Part shown: positions 34,754-46,619 of the stretch, piece after piece
Position numbering within the stretch: the first letter of the stretch is position 1
Layout: each line of letters starts with the position of its first letter
The notes under the pieces: generated by a model
What the model was told of the DNA's origin: nothing
The model's database searches: none
Seen by the model: the letters and a program-made list of their open reading frames with translations, nothing else
Origin: Leptodactylus fallax
Lineage: Eukaryota; Chordata; Amphibia; Anura; Leptodactylidae
Direction of reading: 5' to 3'
Length of the DNA: 64,000 nt
Assembly (NCBI GenBank): GCA_947044405.1
Contig: CAMRHE010000353.1
Span: 372,001-436,000 of the forward strand
Position numbers and translations under genes: made by a program

Positions 34754-35998
34754 TTAACCCCTTAACGACCCAAGACATAATAGTACGTCCTGAGTCGCAT
34801 GACGATGTATGGAGAGCGCTCAGGAGCTGAGCGCTCTCCATACACCACGGGTGCTGGCTGTATAATACAGCCAGGACCCGCAGCTAACAGCAGCAATCGG
34901 TGCCTGCACCGCTCGCGGCTGTTAACCATTTAGATGCCGCGGTCAAACGCGACCGCGGCATCTAAATTGTGGAGCCGACAAGGGCGCCGCCATTTTTACC
35001 TCATCGCCGCCGTCCGGAACGTCATGGTTGCCATGACAGCCTGTCATTTCAGTATAGCTATTACACGATGCCAGAGGCATCGTCTAATAGCAGTGAAGGC
35101 ATTTTGCTATTCACTGCGATACAGTAGTATCGCAGTGAATAGTATGAGCGATCAGACTCCCTAGGTTTCAAGGTCCCTAGGGAGTCTGATCATACAAGTA
35201 AAAGTATAAAAAAAAAAGTTTTTAAAAGTATGTAAAAATTAAAAAAAACACAAAAGTTCAAATCACCCCCCTTTCCCTAGATCAGATATAAAAGTAAATA
35301 AACAAAAGTAAACATAAACACATTAGGTATCCCCGCGCTCCAAAATGCCCGAACTATTAAAATATTTATCCCATACGGTGAACGGCGTAGCGGGGGAAAA
35401 AAATCAAAATGGCCAAATAGCGTTTTTTTCAACACTTTGTCTCCTATAAAAAATTGAATAAAAAGTGATCAAACCATCAGATCTTTCCCCAAGTGGTATC
35501 AATAAAAACGTCATGTTGTCCCGCATAAAAAGACGCCTTACCCAGCTCCATACATGTAAATATGAAAAAGTTACAGGTGACACAATATGGCGACGCAAAA
35601 TTTTTTTTCTATTTAGCAAAGTTTTACATTTTTTAAAAGGTATCAAAACATTACAAATACTATATAAATTTGGTATCGCCGTGTTCGTACTGACCCACAG
35701 AATACAGGTAACATGTCATTTTTACCACACAGTGAATGGTGTAAAAATTAAACCCATATGAATTTGGCACAAATGCAGTTTTTCTCCAATTGCACCTCAT
35801 TCTGAATTTTTTTCCAGCTTCCCAGTACATTGCACAGAATATTGAATAGTGACATTACAAAGTACAATTTGTTTCGCAAACAATAAGCCATCATGTGACT
35901 CTGTGAACTGAAAAATGAAAAAGTTATGGCTCTTGGAATGTGGGGAGGGAAAAACGAAAATGCAAAAACAAAAAATGGCCCGGTCATTAAGGGGTTAA
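34754..35998 (+). mobile_element. full-length TTAA DNA element (non-autonomous)
   Basis: A 1,245 bp element with ends TTAACCCCTTAACGACC and GGTCATTAAGGGGTTAA, inverted repeats including TTAA. The left part is rich in small palindromes (GAGCGCTCAGGAGCTGAGCGCTC; ATGCCGCGGTC...GACCGCGGCAT; GAGTCTGATC arms). The right part is AT-rich. No transposase. A truncated relative lies at 62340-62903. It is inserted in a PLE fragment that continues after 36005. Confidence 0.85.
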
Positions 35999-36004
35999 CA
36001 ATCA

Positions 36005-36300
36005 AAATCCCGCCATGTGGTGACTATTGAAAGCATAAATAATTGGGATTGCCTCCATGATTCTCCCAAACGTGAAGTGCCACCGAAGTATCTGAGTGGT
36101 GTCCTACATAATTAGTATGATCTCTCACCCTGCGGCGGAATCCCCTCATGGTTTTACTCACATAACGAGCTCCACAAGAGAAGGTGATCAGATACACCAC
36201 CCCAGTAGTTTTTACAGTGAAGCCCTTCCCATCGAAGCCAGTTTTTTTTATCTTTCTTGTATACTGGGACCCAACATTGCTTGCAATAGTCTGTGTGGCC
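36005..36300 (-). pseudogene. PLE GIY-YIG endonuclease fragment
   Basis: Minus-strand reading TQTIASNVGSQYTRKIKK, TGFDGKGFTVKTTGVVYLIT, FSCGARYVSKTMRGFRRRVR, DHTNYVGHHSDTSVALHV. The GVVYL...RYV pair with R-RR-R-H is the GIY-YIG nuclease core of a Penelope-like element. The Gly of YVGKT is replaced by Ser. No stop is seen in this stretch, but neither the RT nor the end is present. It abuts CR1 copy 2 at about 36300. Confidence 0.82.
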
Positions 36301-37961
36301 GTACCAGTGATTCATATAGAGGCATAACTATGTTCTTGTCATGAGAATCTATACCTCTTTTGATGCATCCCATAATTTTATTTGTCTTGGCAGCAGCTGC
36401 CTGAGCATTGGTCACTAAAGGTAATCTTACTGTCCACCAAAATCCCCAAGTCTTTTTCAGTGGCAGTCTTACCCAGTAATTTTCTATTAAGTAGTATAAT
36501 GTTGTAATCATACAATTTATTTCTTCGACCAAAATGCATAACCTTACATTAAACTTCATTTGCTAAGTCTCGGCCCATGCTTCCAGCTTCCTTAGATCCC
36601 CCTGTAATATTCTACTATCCCTCTCATTCTTGATTACCTTACAGAGTTTAGTATCATCTGCAAATATGGACACCCTGTTCTGTAAATCCTCTACTAGGTC
36701 ATTACTAAAGATATTAAACAGGAGAGAACCCAATATTCACCCCTGTGGCACTCCACTGGTGACTTTGACCCAGTCTGAGTATTTACCATTAACAAGCACC
36801 CTCTGTTTCCTATCAATGAGTTAGTTGTGAACATAATGGCATATGTTTTCTCCCAGTCCCAACATTCTCATTTTGCATACCAATCTTTTATGTGGTATAT
36901 TATCAAAAGCCTTTGAAAACTCCAGATATACTGCATCTACCGCATTCCCCATGTTCAGTCTAAAACTGACCTCTTTATAGAAGCTGATCAGATTAGTCTG
37001 ATAGGACCTATTCCTCATAAACCCATGCTCATTGGGTGTTATAAGATTATTCACATTGAGATATTCCAGGATGGCATCTTTTACAAAACCCTCAAATATC
37101 TTACCCAGTTAAACTTAGGGTGGGTTCACACTTGCTGCGGCACGCTGTCCACCGCGAATCCGACCTAAATATCGGAAAACTGTATAGGCACTGGATAGGG
37201 AAAGGTTTGCGACACATTGCTTAAAACCCCGTTCACTTGAATGTGTTTTTAAAGCGAGGGTGTGCTCTTACACCCACTGCGCCGCGAAGACAGTTTTTTC
37301 GTTGGAAACAAAGTCCTATAGTTTCCAGGCTCACTTTTAGACCCCTTTTTGAAAATTGGAACCACATTTGCTATGCACCAATCTTGTGGAACAGACCCAG
37401 TCATTACTGAATCCTTAAATATTATATATAAGGGTTTGTCTATCACTGTGCATACTTCCCTCAGAGCTCAGGGGTGTATGCCATCTGGACCTGGGGATTT
37501 CTCTTTTTTTAGTGTTTTAAAGGCAGCGCCGCACCTCCTCCTGGGTTAAACAAGTGACATTTAATTGAGTTAACATTATCCCTGATTATATTGCTGGCTA
37601 TTGGATTTTCTTGTGTAAACACCGTAGAGAAGAAGGCATTTAATAGTTTTGCCTTTTCCTCATCCTCCTCCACCATTACATCCAGATTATTTTTGAGAGC
37701 ACATTGTCAGTTTTTATTCTCTTATTTATGTAATTGAAGAATAATTTTGGACTATTTTTACTTTAATTGGCAAGTATTCTCTCAGCCTCCATCTTTGCCT
37801 CCTTTGTCTTTTACACAATTTATTTTTCTCTTTATAGTTTTTTAATGCTGCGTCACTCTTGTTTTAGTACCTTTTAAAAACTTCCTTTATATCACTCATT
37901 GCACTTCTCACTGTTTTCGTTTTAGTTTTCTATTATTTTTGGCCCGCTTATTCCCATAAGG
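36300..37961 (-). mobile_element. CR1 LINE copy 2, RT part
   Basis: Homologous to copy 1 and continuing past it: FDNIPHKRLVCKMRMLGLGE and EHGFMRNRSYQTNLISF at 36821-37054. The C-terminal RT part has QAAAAKTNKIMGCIKRGID and LYESLVRPH at 36248-36420. Broken by a half Harbinger MITE at 37118-37315 and, at 37961, by the hAT insertion; the rest of this copy resumes at 45131. It keeps about 280 bp (37515-37800) that copy 1 has lost. Confidence 0.9.
37118..37315. mobile_element. half of a Harbinger foldback MITE
   Basis: Starts GGGTGGGTTCACACTTGC directly after TTA. It shares the internal order seen at 58447-58656: AAAACCCCGTTCACTTGAAT, TTTTTAAAGCGAGGGTG, TTTTTTCGTTGGAAACAAAG. Only one arm of the palindrome is present, so the element is truncated at its centre. 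It is inserted in the RT region of CR1 copy 2. Confidence 0.7.
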
Positions 37962-38002
37962 CCGTGATGGCGAACCCTCTCAGTTGGCACGCGCGTCGTC
38001 GC

Positions 38003-38105
38003 CATGATCGCTCACTAACGGGGAATCCGCTACAGGATTCCCGGTTAGTGAGCGATCGCTTCTTTCAGCTGTATGTGCAAATGTACATACAGATGAAAGC
38101 TGTCA
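38003..38105. repeat. two adjacent hairpins in the hAT left end
   Basis: GATCGCTCACTAACGGGGAA (38005 on) pairs with TTCCCGGTTAGTGAGCGATC (to 38057) with one mismatch and a 6-12 nt loop. CTTTCAGCTGTATGT pairs with ACATACAGATGAAAG (38062-38100) with one mismatch. Such subterminal hairpins are common in non-autonomous hAT elements. Confidence 0.75.
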
Positions 38106-38249
38106 CTGTAGTCCACAGAACCGCGGCTTACACTAAATGCAGAGTGTGACCTCTGCCCCGATGCAGGCGCGATGACGTCATTCATCAGCGCCTGCAAACA
38201 GGAGAAGAAGGAAGAGGCCGAGGACGCTCTTCGTGGGACTGGGTAAGTA

Positions 38250-41200
38250 ACATAAACTACTGTTTGGAGGCCTACTGTGAAGCATCTAATACTTTATGGG
38301 GGACACTGTGAAGCATTTACTACTTACTGTATGGGGGACACTGAAGCATCTAATACTGTGTGGGGGACACTGAAGCATCTAATACTGTGTGTGGGGGGGC
38401 ACTGAAGCATCTAATACTGTGTGGGGGACATTGAAGTATCTAATACTGTATGGGGGGCACTGTGAAGCATATACTACTGTATGGGGGACACTGAAGAATA
38501 TACTACTGTGTGGGGGACACTGAAGCATCTAATACTGTGGAGGGAGGGGCACTGAAACATCTAATACTGTATGGGGGACACTGAAGCATCTAATACTGTA
38601 TGGGGGACACTGAAGCATATACTACAGTGTCGGGGACACTGAAGCATCTAATACTGTGTGGGGGGGACACTGAAGCATCTAATACTGTGTGGGGGACACT
38701 GAAGCATATACTACTGTATGGGGGGCACTGAAGCATCTAATACTGTGTGGGGGACACTGAAGCATCTAATACTGTATGGGGGACACTGAAACATATACTA
38801 CTGTGTGGGGGGGTCACTGAAGCATCTAATACAGTGTGGGGGGGACACTGAAGCATCTAATACTGTGTGGGGGACACTGAAGCATCTAATACTGTGGGAG
38901 GAGGGGCACTGAAGCATCTAATACTGTATGGGGGACACTGAAGCATCTAATACTGTGTGGGGGACACTGAAGCATATACTACTGTGTGGGGGACACTGAA
39001 GCATCTAATACTGTGGGGGACACTGAAGCACATACTACTGTATGGGGGACACTGTGAAGCATCTAATACTGTATGGGGGACACTGAAGCATCTAATACTG
39101 TGTGGGGGACACTGAAGCATCTAATACTGTGTGGGGGACACTGAAGCATCTAATACTGTGTGGGGGACACTGAAGCATCTAATACTGTGTGGGGGGACAC
39201 TGAAGCATCTAATACTGTGTGGGGGACACTGAAGCATATACTACTGTATGGGGGACACTGAAGCATCTGATACTGTGTGGGGGACACTGAAGCATCTAAT
39301 ACTGTATGGGGGACACTGAAGCATATACTACTGTATGGGGGACACTGAAACATATACTACTGTGTGGGGGGGGGGTCACTGAAGCATCTAATACAGTGTG
39401 GGGGGGACACTGAAGCATCTAATACTGTGTGGGGGGGACACTGAAGCATCTAGTACTTTGTGGGGGGGGGACACTGAAGCATCTAATACTGTGTGGGGGG
39501 GACACTGAAGCATATACTACTGTATGGGGGACACTGTGAAGCATATACTACTGTATGGGGGACACTGAAGCATCTAATGCTGTGTGGGGGACACTGAAGC
39601 ATCTAATGCTGTGTGTGGGACACTGAAGCATATACTACTGTATGGGGGACACTGAAGCATATACTACTGTGTGGGGGACACTGAAGCATCTAATACTGTG
39701 GGGGGAGGGGCACTGAAGCATCTAATACTGTATGGGGGACACTGAAGCATATACTACTGTATGGGGGACACTGTGAAGCATCTAATACTGTGTGGGGGGG
39801 GCACTGAAGCATCTAATACTGTATGGGGGACACTGTGAAGCATATACTACTGTATGGGGGACACTGTGAAGCATATACTACTGTATGGGGGACACTGAAG
39901 CATCTAATACTGTGTGTGGGGGACACTGAAGCATCTAATACTGCGTGGGGGACACTGAAGCATATACTAATGCGTGGGGGACACTGAAGCATCTAATACT
40001 GTATGGGGGACACTGAAGCATTTAATACTGTATGGGGGACACTGAAACATATACTACTGTGTGGGGGACACTGAAGCATATATTACTGTGTGGGGGACAC
40101 TGAAGCATCTAATACTGTGTGGTGGACACTGAAGCATCTAATACTGTGTGGGGGGGGACACTGAAGCATCTAATACTGTGTGGGGGACACTGAAGCATAT
40201 ACTACTGTATGGGGGACACTGTGAAGCATCTAATACTGTGTGGGGGACACTGAAGCATAAACTACTGTGTGGGGGACACTGTGAAGCATATACTACTGTA
40301 TGGGGGACACTGAAGCATCTAATGCTGTGTGGGGGACACTGAAGCATATACTACTGTATGGGGGACACTGAAGCATATACTACTGTGTGGGGGACACTGA
40401 AGCATCTAATACTGTGGGGGGAGGGGCACTGAAGCATCTAATACTGTATGGGGGAAACTGAAGCATATACTACTGTATGGGGGACACTGTGAAGCATATA
40501 CTACTGTATGGGGGACACTGTGAAGCATATAATACTGTGTGTGGGGGGGGCACTGAAGCATCTAATACTGTATGGGGGACACTGTGAAGCATATACTACT
40601 GTATGGGGGACACTGTGAAGCATATACTACTGTGTGGGGGACACTGAAGCATCTAATACTGCGTGGGGGGGACACTGAAGCATCTAATACTTTGTGGGGG
40701 GGACACTGAAGCATCTAATACTGTGTGGGGGGGACACTGAAGCATATACTACTGTGTGGGGGACACTGTGAAGCATATACTACTGTATGGGGGACACTGA
40801 AGCATCTAATGCTGTGTGGGGGACACTGAAGCATCTAATGCTGTGTGTGGGACACTGAAGCATATACTACTGTATGGGGGACACTGAAGCATATACTACT
40901 GTGTGGGGGACACTGAAGCATCTAATACTGTGGGGGGAGGGGCACTGAAGCATCTAATACTGTATGGGGGACACTGAAGCATATACTACTGTATGGGGGA
41001 CACTGTGAAGCATATACTACTGTATGGGGGACACTGAAGCATCTAATACTGTGTGTGGGGGGGCACTGAAGCATCTAATACTGTATGGGGGACACTGAAG
41101 CATATACTACTGTATGGGGGACACTGTGAAGCATATACTACTGTATGGGGGACACTGAAGCATCTAATACTGTGTGTGGGGGACACTGAAGCATCTAATA

Positions 41201-44200
41201 CTGCGTGGGGGACACTGAAGCATATACTAATGCGTGGGGGACACTGAAGCATCTAATACTGTATGGGGGACACTGTGAAGCATATACTACTGTATGGGGG
41301 ACACTGTGAAGCATATACTACTGTGTGGGGGACACTGAAGCATCTAATACTGCGTGGGGGACACTGAAGCATATACTAATGCGTGGGGGACACTGAAGCA
41401 TCTAATACTGTATAGGGGACACTGAAGCATTTAATACTGTATGGGGGACACTGAAACATATACTACTGTGTGGGGGACACTGAAGCATATATTACTGTGT
41501 GGGGGACACTGAAGCATCTAATACTGTGTGGGGGACACTGAAGCATCTAATACTTTGTGGGGGACACTGTGAAGCATATACTACTGTTTGGGGGACACTG
41601 AAGCATCTAATACTGTGTGGGGGGGACACTGAAGCATCTAATACTGTGTGGGGGACACTGAAGCATCTAATACTTTGTGGGGGACACTGAAGCACATACT
41701 ACTGTATGGGGGACACTGTGAAGCATCTAATACTGTATGGAGGACACTGAAGCATATACTACTGTGTGGGGGACACTGAAGCATCTAATACTGTGTGGGG
41801 GACACTGAAGCATAAACTACTGTATGGGGGTCACTGTGAAGCATATACTACTGTATGGGGGACACTGAAGCCTATACGACTGTGTGTGGGACACTGAAGC
41901 ATCTGATACTGTGGGGGGAGGGGCACTGAAGGATCTAATACTGTATGGGGGACACTGAAGCATCTAATACTGTTTGGGGGGGGATACTGAAGCATCTAAT
42001 ACTGTTGGGGGAGGGGCACTGAAGCATCTAATACTGTATGGGGGACACTGAAGCATCTAATACTGTATGGGGGACCCTGAAGCATATACTACTGTGTGGG
42101 GGACACTGAAGCATATACTACTGTGTGGGGAGGCACTAAAGTATCTAATACTGTAGGAGGGGGACACTGAAGGATCTAATACTGTGTGGGGGACACTGTG
42201 AAGCATCTAATACTGTGTGGAGGACACTGAAGTATATACTACTGTATGGGGGACACTGTGAAGCATCTAATACTGTGTGGGGGACACTGAAGCATCTAAT
42301 ACTGGGTTGGGGGCACTGAAGCATAAACTACTGTATGGGGGACACTGAAGCATCTAATACTGTGTGTGGGGGGACACTGAAGCATCTAATACTGTGTGGG
42401 GGACGCTGAAGCATAAACTACTGTATGGGGGTCACTGTGAAGCATATACTACTGTATGGGGGACACTGAAGCATATACTACTGTATGGGGGACACTGAAG
42501 CATCTAATACTGTGTGTGTGGGGACACTGAAGTATCTAATACTGTATGGGAGACACTATGAAGCATATACTACTGTATGGGGGACACTGAAGCATCTAAT
42601 ACTGTGGGGGGAGGGGCACTGAAGCATCTAATACTGTATGGGGGACACTGAAGCATCTAATACTGTATGGGGGACACTGAAGCATATACTACTGTGTGGG
42701 GGACACTGAAGCATATACTACTGTGTGGGGGACACTGAAGCATCTAATACTGTGTGGGGGGACACTGAAGCATCTAATACTGTATGGGGGACACTGAAGC
42801 ATATACTACTGTGTGGGGGACACTGAAGCATCTACTACTGTGTGGGGGACACTGAAGCATCTAATACTGTGTGGGGGGACACTGAAGCATCTAATACTGT
42901 GTGGGGGACACACTGAAGCATCTAATACTGTGTGGGGGACACTGAAGCATCTAATACTGTGTGGGGGACAGTGAAGCATAAACTACTGTATGGGGGTCAC
43001 TGTGAAGCATATACTACTGTATGGGGGACACTGAAGCATATACTACTGTATGGGGGACACTGAAGCATATACTACTGTGTGGGGGGACACTGAAGCATCT
43101 AATACTGTGTGGGGGACACTGAAGCATAAACTACTGTATGGGGGACACTGAAGCATATACTACTGTATGGGGGACACTGTGAAGCATATACTACTGTGTG
43201 GGGGACACTGAAGCATCTAATATTGTGTGTGGGGGGGCCCTGAAGCATCTAATACTGTATGGGGGACAGTGAAGCGTCTAATACTGTATGGGGGACACTG
43301 AAACATCTAATACTGTGTGGGAGATACTGATGCATCTAATAATGTGTGGGGGACACTGAAGTATAAACTACTGTGTGGGGGACACTGTGAAGCATATGCT
43401 ACTGTATAGGGGACACTGAAGCATATGCTACTGTATAGGGGACACTGAAGCATATACTACTGTATGGGGGACACTGAAGCATCTAATACTGTGTGTGGAG
43501 GGACACTGAAGCATCTAATACTGTATGGGGGACACTGTGAAGCATATACTACTGTGTGGGGGACACTGAAGCATCTAATGCTGTGGGGGGAGGGGCACTG
43601 AAGCATCTAATACTGTATGGGGGACACTGAAGCATCTAATACTGTATGGGGGACACTGAAGCATCTAATACTGTATGGGGGACACTGTGAAGCATATACT
43701 ACTGTATGGGGGACACTGAAGCATCTAATACTGTGTGGTGGACACAAGCATATACTACTGTATGGAGGACACTGAAGCATCTAATACTGTGTGGGGGACA
43801 CTGAAGCATCTAATACTGTATGGGGGACACTATGACGCATATACTACTGTATGGGGGACACTGAAGCATATACTACTGTGTGGGGGACACTGAAGCATCT
43901 AATACTGTGGGGGGAGGGGCACTGAAGCATCTAATACTGTATGGGGGACACTGAAGCATCTAATACTGTATGGGGGACACTGAAGCATCTAATACTGTAT
44001 GGGGGACTCTGTGAAGCATATACTACTGTATGGGGGACACTGAAGCATCTAATACTGTGTGGTGGACACAAGCATATACTACTGTATGGAGGACACTGAA
44101 GCATCTAATACTGTGTGGGGGACACTGAAGCATCTAATACTGTATGGGGGACACTATGACGCATATACTACTGTATGGGGGACACTGAAGCATATACTAC

Positions 44201-44760
44201 TGTGTGGGGGACACTGAAGCATCTAATACTGTGGGGGGAGGGGCACTGAAGCATCTAATACTGTATGGGGGACACTATGACGCATATACTACTGTATGGG
44301 GGACACTGAAGCATATACTACTGTGTGGGGGACACTGAAGCATCTAATACTGTGGGGGGAGGGGCACTGAAGCATCTAATACTGTATGGGGACACTGTGA
44401 AGCATATACTACTGTATGGGGGACACTGAAGCATATACTACTGTATAGGGGACACTGAAGCATCTAATACTGTATGGGGGCACTGAAGCATCTAATACTG
44501 TATGGGGGACACTGAAGCTTCTAATACTGTGTGGTGGACACTGAAGCATATACTACTGTATGGGGGACACTGAAGCATCTAATACTGTATGGGGGACACT
44601 GAAGCATCTAATACTGTATGGGGGACACTGAAGCATCTAATACTGTATGGGGGACACTGAAGCATCTAATACTGTGTTGGGGACACTAAAGCATCTAATA
44701 CTGTCTGGGGGACGCTGAAGCATATACTACTGTGTGGGGGATGCTGAAGCATATACTACT
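38250..44760 (+). repeat. minisatellite, 29-32 bp unit, about 220 copies
   Basis: Tandem units GACACTGAAGCATCTAATAC + TGTGTGGGG (29 bp). Major variants: CATATACTACTGTATGGGG in place of the second half, and ACTGTGAAG (+3 bp) in place of ACTGAAG. G-runs vary from 4 to 10. The copy estimate is array length divided by about 29.5. Longer blocks are repeated: 39901-39960 is identical to 41161-41220, and a 324 bp block near 43737 recurs near 44061. It decays towards 44930. All open frames across it are artefacts. Confidence 0.97.
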
Positions 44761-45130
44761 GTATGGGGGCCTTATATGGGGGCATATAATGTGGGGGGGC
44801 AAAGTGGAGCATATACTGTGCAGGGCCTCTGTGAAGCATATAATACTGAGTGGGGGCCACTGTGGATCATATAATACTGTGTGGGGGCAATTCTGGAGCC
44901 ACTGTGGAGTGCATTGTACTGTCTGGGGGCCCTTCACTATTTATATCACACAGTATCTGTTTTATAGCAGACATGTGATATTATTAGATGCTGTAATAAC
45001 ATTGCACGGTCAATATAAAACAGATCCTGGTTAATTTAAGATTAAATTGCCGTGTTGGCACTTTGCGATAATTTAGTGGGTTTTGGGTTGCAGTTTGGGC
45101 ACTTGGTATCTAAAAGGTTCGCCATCACTG

Positions 45131-46306
45131 CCATAAGGTATATGTTTTTTAGTGGTCCTATTTAGAAAGCTTGAAAATGTCCCATTTTGTTTGTGTTCCG
45201 GTCACTTTGAGGACATTGTCCCAATTTATGCTGCTAAGTTCCTCTCTCAGCTGGTTAAAATTGGCCTTCCTGAAGTTTAGTGTTTGTGTACCCCCTCTAC
45301 TGAACATCTTTTTAATGTGTACAAGCAAACTTATTATGTTGTGGTCACTATTACCTAGTTGACCACCAACCTCTACTTTTGACAGTGTCAGGTTCATTTG
45401 TTAAAATTAGGTCTAAATGTGCCTTGCCTCTTGTTGGGTCCTGCACTAGTTATGATAGGTAATTGTCTTTTATTACTTACAAACACCTGTTCCTTTTGTT
45501 GGACCTGCAGGTTTCTGCCTCCCAGTTGATATCTGGGTAGTTGAAATCCCCCATAATAATGACTTTATTATGCTTTGCAGCTTCATCTATTTGTTTTATT
45601 AGTATATTTCAGCTTCTTCCATTATATTTGGGGACTTAAAACAAACCCCTATCAGTATTTTATTATTCTTTGTTGATGCCTAAATTTCCACCCATACGGA
45701 TATTCACATACTCATTTTCCTCCCAGATGTTCTCACACAGGAGTGGTTTAAGGCAGGATTTTACATGTAAGCATGCACCTCCCCCCTTTCCTATTGGTAT
45801 GCTCCTTTCTAAACATACTGTACTGTATATTTACAGCCCAGTGATAGCTGGAGTCCAGCCATGTCTCACTTATCCCCACTATGACATATTTTTCCTCCAG
45901 CATTATCACTTCTAGTTCCTCCATCTTGTTAGTGAGACTTCTGGTGTTAGTATACATACATTTCATGTATGTATACATACATACATATCCCTACTCTTCC
46001 ACTGCCTACTGACTGTTCTGACCCCACCCCCACTCCATCCCCAATTAAATTATTAAGCCCTCTTTCCAATTCAACACCATCTTTCCCTCTACATCTGTTA
46101 CCCTCCTCCCCAATCCCTAGTTTAAACACTCCTCCAACCATCTAGCCATCTTCTCCCCAAGCACAGCTTCACCCTTCCCATTGAGGTGCAACCAATGCCT
46201 ACCATAGAACCTATAGCCCACAGCAAAGTCAGCCCAGTTCTCCAGGAACCCAAACCCTCCCTTCCTACACCAGCTCTTGAGCCACTTATTTACCTCCCTA
46301 ATCTCC
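45131..46306 (-). mobile_element. CR1 LINE copy 2, endonuclease and ORF1 part
   Basis: Continues the copy interrupted at 37961, parallel to copy 1 from about 757 to 1935. Degraded endonuclease pieces include LGNSDHNIISLLVHIKKMF (45158-45397) and VIVGISETWLDSSYHWAVNI (45748-45978). The ORF1 esterase end is non-coding here owing to stops. The copy ends at about 46306, where a satellite-bearing element begins. Confidence 0.88.
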
Positions 46307-46619
46307 TCCCTGTCACTTTACACAATAAAAACTTTAGAACACTTTAATTCACCAAAGTGACTTTGATATTGTTTTTTCGTGACACATTGTACTCCATCTT
46401 AGTGGTAAATTTTGGTCGATATGTTTTCTGTTTAATTATGAAAAAATAGGAAATTTGGTGGAAATTTTGAAAAAATATGCATTCTAAAAATTTTGAAATG
46501 TACGTTGCATACAGATAGTCATGCCACCAAGATTAGTTCATAAATCTAATGTACCATATTTCTGCTTTATGTTGGCATCAAACGTTAATCACCCTTTAAT
46601 TTTTTATAGGCATTATAAT

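Larger units (their letters stand above)
33900..34757. mobile_element. TTAA MITE, right half, with insertion
   Basis: Matches the right half of the 29775-30668 MITE: AACAAATGCTGAAGATG, CAGAAATCACTCAAA, GGTATTTG, then after an insertion CATTAATAGCACTAAGAG and GCCCGGAAATCCCCTTTAA. It includes a roughly 123 bp tandem duplication starting GGCTGCTGAGGGT at 33943 and 34066. Confidence 0.65.
37962..45130. mobile_element. hAT element with giant internal minisatellite
   Basis: 7,169 bp between two copies of the 8 bp target CCATAAGG (37954-37961 and 45131-45138). The ends are CCGTGATGGCGAACCCTCTC and, inverted, CAGTGATGGCGAACCTTTTA, the hAT type of terminal repeat. The uninterrupted target is visible in CR1 copy 1 at about 757-764 (CCCATAAGGTATATG). 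No transposase is present. The interior is a minisatellite of about 6.5 kb. The right subterminal part contains GCGATAATTTAGTGGGTTTT and TGGGTTGCAGTTTGGGC. Confidence 0.93.

Noticed and set aside
39150..41695. Short frames with repeating peptides such as CFSVPHTVLDASVSP and EASNTVWGTLKHL on both strands
   Set aside because: By-products of the 29 bp minisatellite; the period is not a multiple of three and the frame is not maintained.
38250..44760. A CRISPR-like array of about 29 bp repeats
   Set aside because: Units are contiguous without spacers and the genome is eukaryotic; this is a minisatellite.
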